A program made the position numbers and the translations under genes. Below are positions 58,835-64,000 of a DNA stretch of 64,000 nucleotides, in pieces. Numbering within the stretch: position 1 is the first letter of the stretch; each line of letters opens with the position of its first letter. Source of the DNA: Annona cherimola (taxonomy: Eukaryota > Streptophyta > Magnoliopsida > Magnoliales > Annonaceae); NCBI GenBank assembly GCA_030490835.1, contig CM059971.1, positions 47,602,012 to 47,666,011 of the forward strand, read 5' to 3'. Under the pieces are notes generated by a model. The model had not been told where the DNA came from. It did no database searches and worked only from the letters and a program-made list of their open reading frames with translations.

Positions 58835-61800
58835 TATGGCGCTCCAAACCCGAGCGTCACATCCTGAGCCTTACCTCAAGATCGTATTAATTGGTGAACG
58901 TGATCAGGATTGTCGTCCTGTCACACGGCGGGTTTTAATAGATGTTTATCCAATTTAATATTTCCTTATAAGAGTTTAATTTCTTATATTTTCATCTCAA
59001 ACATATCTAGGTCATTTGCAACCCATCATCATATACAAAGCATGCTGATCAAAACATTTCATCAATCACATAAATCAAATGTCACTACATATATTACCAT
59101 AGTCATCAACATAACACATTCAAATAGTTACAACTATTCAACATGAGTTTTTCATAACATAGAAGTGCTAAAGTTTTTCCATAGCTTTCTCAAGCTTGCA
59201 CTTGCTCCTTCGCCATTTCCTTTCTTTCACCTGTCTTTGGGTTTGGAAAACAAAATCGTGAGTTGATACTCAATAAGCAAGATATTTGCATTTTACAGGC
59301 AAATCATTTCACGCAACATTTTGCATTTAAAATCATCTTGGAAAGCAACTTATACATTTTAAAAAGGTATATCTTGAAAACATAAAATCCTTTACCCATC
59401 ACGAGTACGATATGCATAATGTTATATAAAAATATGAACATATACATCATATTTCCCTTAGGATGGAAGCTAGCTAGGCGACCATCCGTCCTCATTATCT
59501 CCCATTTCAGAAAGGGCGTCGTCGGCCTTGGGCCTATCTTAGTGACTTGGCTACACAAGGGGGGACAATCAGTCTGCTTATACCCTTCAATTAGACCTAG
59601 TACCTTGAGCACATGAACTTTTTCATAAATCCATCTTTAACATGTTAGCAAGATTTTTCAATCATAAACTTAGAATCACAACATTTTTCATAGTATTTAT
59701 CAAAGGAAATTTCATAAATCGCATGGAAGTAAAAGCATCATTTCAACACAATTTAACTAAGGAATGACCATCCTTAAATACCTCTAAAATATTTTTCAAT
59801 ATTTACATCAAACAGTTAGTACAAAAATCACATTTATTCAAAGCAATTTAGAAAAGCAAAAATCATTTAGAAAATTTGCTTGCTTACCTGCGTTCCTTAG
59901 CTTTCCGACTTAGTCTTTTCTTTGCCCTTGCCTATATGAGAATAATATAATTTTTCATATATTTCATATATTTCTTTTCCTTGAATCTCATTTAGTTTTC
60001 CAACCCATTTTTATTAACATATATCATTCATTTGACTTCTCAAGTCATTTTGCATACATTTAGCATATACTTGCACATTTCATCAGTTCATACACAACAT
60101 ATTCAATTCCATATGTTGGGTAACCATTAAATCATATAAAAATTTACCCAATAATTATTATTTATAGATTCATTACCTTTCATGCATCATTTTTCACCTA
60201 TTTTCCAAAATTCACACATCGGTGCCCGTTTTAAGCACACGTCGTTGCCTTAGGCTTCATTAATCAATTCCAAAATTAGAAATTAACCTCATGTAATTCT
60301 AAACAGATACATAATCATGAAATTCATCATATTTTCATGCATTTTTGCACAAAATCACATTACACAAGTCATTTATCACTCATGCCTAGCTATTCTTTCT
60401 CATACGCCCACTTGGCAACACATATATGATCTATTTCATAAAATTTTCCAAGTCAGAAATTTAAGCCATATTTTAGTGTGTTAATTAATCTTAATTATCA
60501 CTTCATTTAGGATATTTTTATGGGATTTAATTAAACTAATCATAGATTCCTAAAACAGGAACTTTGGAACTCATTTTCACCCGTTTAACATGTCTTTTGA
60601 CCCATAACCCTAAACAGTTTTATAAATCCAAATTTTCAGCAATTAATTCCACTTTTCTTAATCCAAATCTAGGGCATCAACACATATTTAACATTCATAA
60701 ATTAATACCCTTCAAAGCAGCAAGTTATTTACCCGTTTCGGGTCCCGTTTCCACTCCGTTTAGATATTGTTTCATAAATCCATAAAAATCAGATTTGGGA
60801 CTTATCTTCCCAAATCCTTTTGGGCATCAATAATACCCTAAACTTAGGATATTTTACCCTACATATCTCCCATAAATCATGCAAATTCATTTTCATACCA
60901 TTTTTAGCACAAAAATGAAGAAATCGGGTCATAACATCACTTTGCATTCCATAGTTGCTAAAATTCATTTCTTAAGCTCAAATCAACATATGTTCTGCAT
61001 TAATACGTGATTCATAACTTAATCATATCATCAATCCAAAACAGAAACTTGACATGGGAATTCAAGATTTAACAAGCTGAGTTTTCTACTCAATACACAT
61101 TCTAAACTTCATTTTCAACATCTAAAACATGGAGATTCATTCATAAAGCTTAATACCAATTCCATATCTAATCAAAGAAATGTTGAATCATCATTTAGGA
61201 ATTCTTTAAGCATCCATTTCATATTCAAATTTTGGAGTTTAAAACTCAAGATAAACAACTCAAAACAACACATACACTTACTTGGTTTATGCACTCCAAA
61301 CCTTAAACACTTGGAGATGGTTTTCCTCCTCAAATTCCCTTTCTTTTTCCCTTCTTTTTCTTCTTCCTTTGCTGGCCAAGAGGGAACGTGCTGCTTCTGT
61401 GCTTAGGATGGAATTCCAACACTTAGAAAATTCTCTAAAGCTCCATCCATATGAACGTGCATGGCTTATATAATGCTGGATTTATCCAGTTGTGGGCCCC
61501 ACCTTTGTTGGGTTTTTTTCACACCATTAAATGGGAGTTTATCCCCTAGATGTGCTATATCGTTTACAGCCTAGTAAAATGCATTTTTACCATTTTTAAA
61601 AATCCAAAAATCAAAAAATCTGCTTTCATCTTGATCGTCCAACTGCCTCCCATGGATCACATCCTTGCTGCCCTTATTTTCCAGCATTTTGTTCATTTTT
61701 TTATTAATCTCCATTTAAGGGTAATTCATACACTTAATTAACCTTTAATTCATGCATTAATTTGGTATTAAAAAAATTAAGAAAAATGGCAGAAATCAGC

Positions 61801-62815
61801 ACATATAATTGCATGTTATTTGCCTCCATATGCTGTCCACATTTTCACCTCTCAATGCAACTGCATTTCAATATTTTTTTGCTAGAAATTTTACATGATT
61901 GAATGCATATTCTAATGTCCCTACATGTCAGCAATATGTGGGCATCTTTTATAAAATAAAAAATTCAAAAATAAGCAGCAATACAGCCCATAGACGTTGT
62001 CATCTTGCCACCTTACCTATGCCTCTTTTGAGCACTTGTAGCTTCATCATGGTGGACATTCATTGCTGGGATTTTGTTTGGATTTTTGCATTTCATAATA
62101 ATGCATAAAATACCCTAGAAATATGCTGCATTTGACACCTAATTTTCCATTCAATTCATGTAATTATTCCATGTACTCTAACATTAAATGAATGATACTT
62201 TTGTGGTGCAAAAGTCAACAATGTATACCTTTTTCAATGTAGGTATTTTCCCAACATATTATGTTTAATCCAAGCCATCCAAAATGTGCATCTCATAATT
62301 TCATTCAACCGTTTCAAATTTCATCTCAATCCGATTTTCCTAACACAAGTTATAGCCGTTTAAAGTTAACGATTGAAATTTGAGATATGATCAATAAATG
62401 ATTATACTTATTTCATCAAAAATTTTCATAACTCAATAATTCCATAATACCAAGCCCAACATTATCAACTTACATCTCAAATTTCACTTGAATCCGCCTT
62501 ACAGGCATTGAGTTATGAATTTTCTAGTGTTTTTCCACTTAACAATTATCATATAAATGCTCCTAATTCATATTAAATAATGAAAAATGATTGTCCATGA
62601 TATATTGGTGTATTTTAATCACCAATAATTTACTTTAATCCCTTTGTCCATATTAGCTCAAAATGATTAATCAAGTCATCATTGCTAATCCTTAACCCTA
62701 ATTGCAATAATTAACAAAATCACATAAATCATTCAAAATTCAATAATTACACATATAAATGTCATATACATAATCAATGCATACATATGGGTTCTACATT
62801 AGTTAGGGTTTCACA
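58835..62815 (-). mobile_element. B-type solo LTR B3, complete (3981 bp)
   Basis: Left end TATGGCGCTCC (TGTGG with one G-to-A), right end GGGTTTCACA, perfect AATTA duplications (58830-58834, 62816-62820) in LTR E. On the minus strand, from 5' to 3': a TATATAAGCC promoter-like box near 61466, AGTAAGTGT near 61280, CAGGTAAGCAAG near 59887, the GC island near 59455-59560, the acceptor-like block near 59229-59283, and the conserved hairpin at 58900-58926. Uninterrupted, so it is the best reference for the B type. Non-coding. Confidence 0.94.
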
Positions 62816-64000
62816 AATTAGCTATTAAAAAATCATTAAAAAAATCACAAAGCTGCTTGGACATGCACCACTTTCAACACCCATATTGTTGTCCATGTGT
62901 TAAACATCACATATGCCTTGGTATTTTGGCATTTTATGCTACAAAAATCCAAATTTAATTAATGTCACTAACCACCCTTGTCATGTAGCTCATTTAAATG
63001 CATAATTTGCATTTAAAAAATCATAAAAAATCCTATAAAGCAGCTTGACCGAACATCACTCCTTAACTATATGTTGTTGTCCACTTGATGGGGTCCACTT
63101 ATCCTTGAATTTTTGGCATTTTCTTGCCACAAAATCCATCCCAAATCACGTCCACTATCCACCCTAGCTGCCTAGGCCATTTAATTGTATTTCTAGCATT
63201 TTTAAAAATTAATAATTCCATGTGTACAGCCCCTTAACGTCAATGTGTAGCCACCTTTTCATGCTCCTTTTGAGCTCCTCCTTGGCTCCTTAAAAATCTA
63301 ACATTAATGCAGGGATATTTTTATGGATTTTTTCATTTATAATAATTCACAAAATACCCTGCAATTTACCCTCATTTGGCACATCATTTTTGTCATTAAA
63401 AATATAATTAATCACCTTACCTTAACATAAATGCAAACTTACTTTTTGGTGCACAAAAATCAAATGTATATACCTTATTTTCATGAAACCATGATCCCAT
63501 CATCATTAGCTTAATCCAAGCCTCCCATTGTATTCATCTCATAATTTTAACCGTTCATTTCAAATTTCGTCTCAATCCGACTTTTCTAGCTCAAGTTATA
63601 ATCATTTGAGGTCATCCTTAGATTTTGATGGTGATGATCGATTTTCACCCCAATTTCATCAACATTTTCATAATCCATCATTTCCATGAGATTAAGCACG
63701 AAATTATGCACCTACCTTTCAATTTTCATCTTAATTCACCTTACCGGTGTCAAGTTATGAATTTTCTAGCATTTGCTACCTTAAATCCATAATTACCAAC
63801 ATAATCTCCATTAATTAAATCTTAATATATGAGGTAATTATCCTCAATATACTAACATTCCCTAATCCACATTAAGCCTTTTTAATCACATTGACCCATA
63901 TCGGCTTATATTCATCATTCATAATCACTTGCCCTAATTGTAATAAATCATCAATATTACTTAGGAAAATCATTCATAATTCATCTAAATCATATATGAT
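62816..64000 (-). mobile_element. Giant LTR E, 5' part, running off the window
   Basis: Collinear with the right piece of LTR D (34060-35500). It includes the uninterrupted ATATATGAGG site at about 63827 where D carries the MITE. By comparison with the other copies the 5' terminus should lie roughly 50-100 bp past the right edge. Confidence 0.78.

Overview
This window is plant repeat-rich DNA, probably pericentromeric or otherwise heterochromatic, from an angiosperm with many large retrotransposons. The evidence is an Athila-type Ty3/gypsy element with a decayed tRNA-Asp primer site, a Ty1/copia element with an initiator-Met primer site, very long TG...CA LTRs with 5-bp target duplications, and a long satellite array. 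The species cannot be named from the sequence. I found no intact host gene, rRNA, tRNA or CRISPR array; every recognisable coding region is a broken retrotransposon gene.

Layout. (1) 1-12308: head-to-tail satellite of about 233 bp per monomer (about 53 copies), with higher-order duplicated blocks, entering from beyond the left edge. (2) 12309-35551: a nest of TEs. A minus-strand giant LTR (D) carries a plus-strand giant LTR (C, 19199-33318), which carries a copia element (23720-32421, TSD GTGTG), whose 3' LTR carries a complete solo LTR (A, 28707-31662, TSD GTCGC). D also carries an inverted-repeat MITE (34981-35341). On the left, pieces of three further nested LTRs (12309-16916) all lack their left halves, as expected if one breakpoint joined the nest to the satellite. 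(3) 35552-37681: AT-rich sequence I cannot assign. (4) 37682-64000: another giant minus-strand LTR (E), running off the right edge, carrying an internally deleted Athila element (40237-56801, TSD CTTAC) and a solo LTR (B3, 58835-62815, TSD AATTA). The 3' gene of the Athila element is split by solo LTR B2 (45686-53124, TSD TGTCC), which itself holds two solo LTRs of one family in opposite orientations (F1, TSD GCGGG; F2, TSD TTTTC).

Family names A, B, C/D/E and F are local to this report. A, B and C/D/E share termini (TGTGAAACyC at the 5' end, mostly GGCGCCACA at the 3' end; C ends GGCGTTACA) and several internal landmarks: TATA box, GTAAGT donor-like site, AGGTAAGCAAG donor-like site, a GC-rich hairpin island, an acceptor-like pyrimidine tract ending ACAGGT, and a hairpin close to the 3' end. 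Their lengths differ (about 3.0, 3.9-4.0 and 5.4-5.9 kb). Much of the extra length of C and E lies between the second donor-like site and the acceptor-like site. That interval holds tandem arrays of short perfect hairpins, some with paired stem substitutions. These hairpin-rich, splice-signal-bearing, non-coding LTR units are the most unusual thing in the window.
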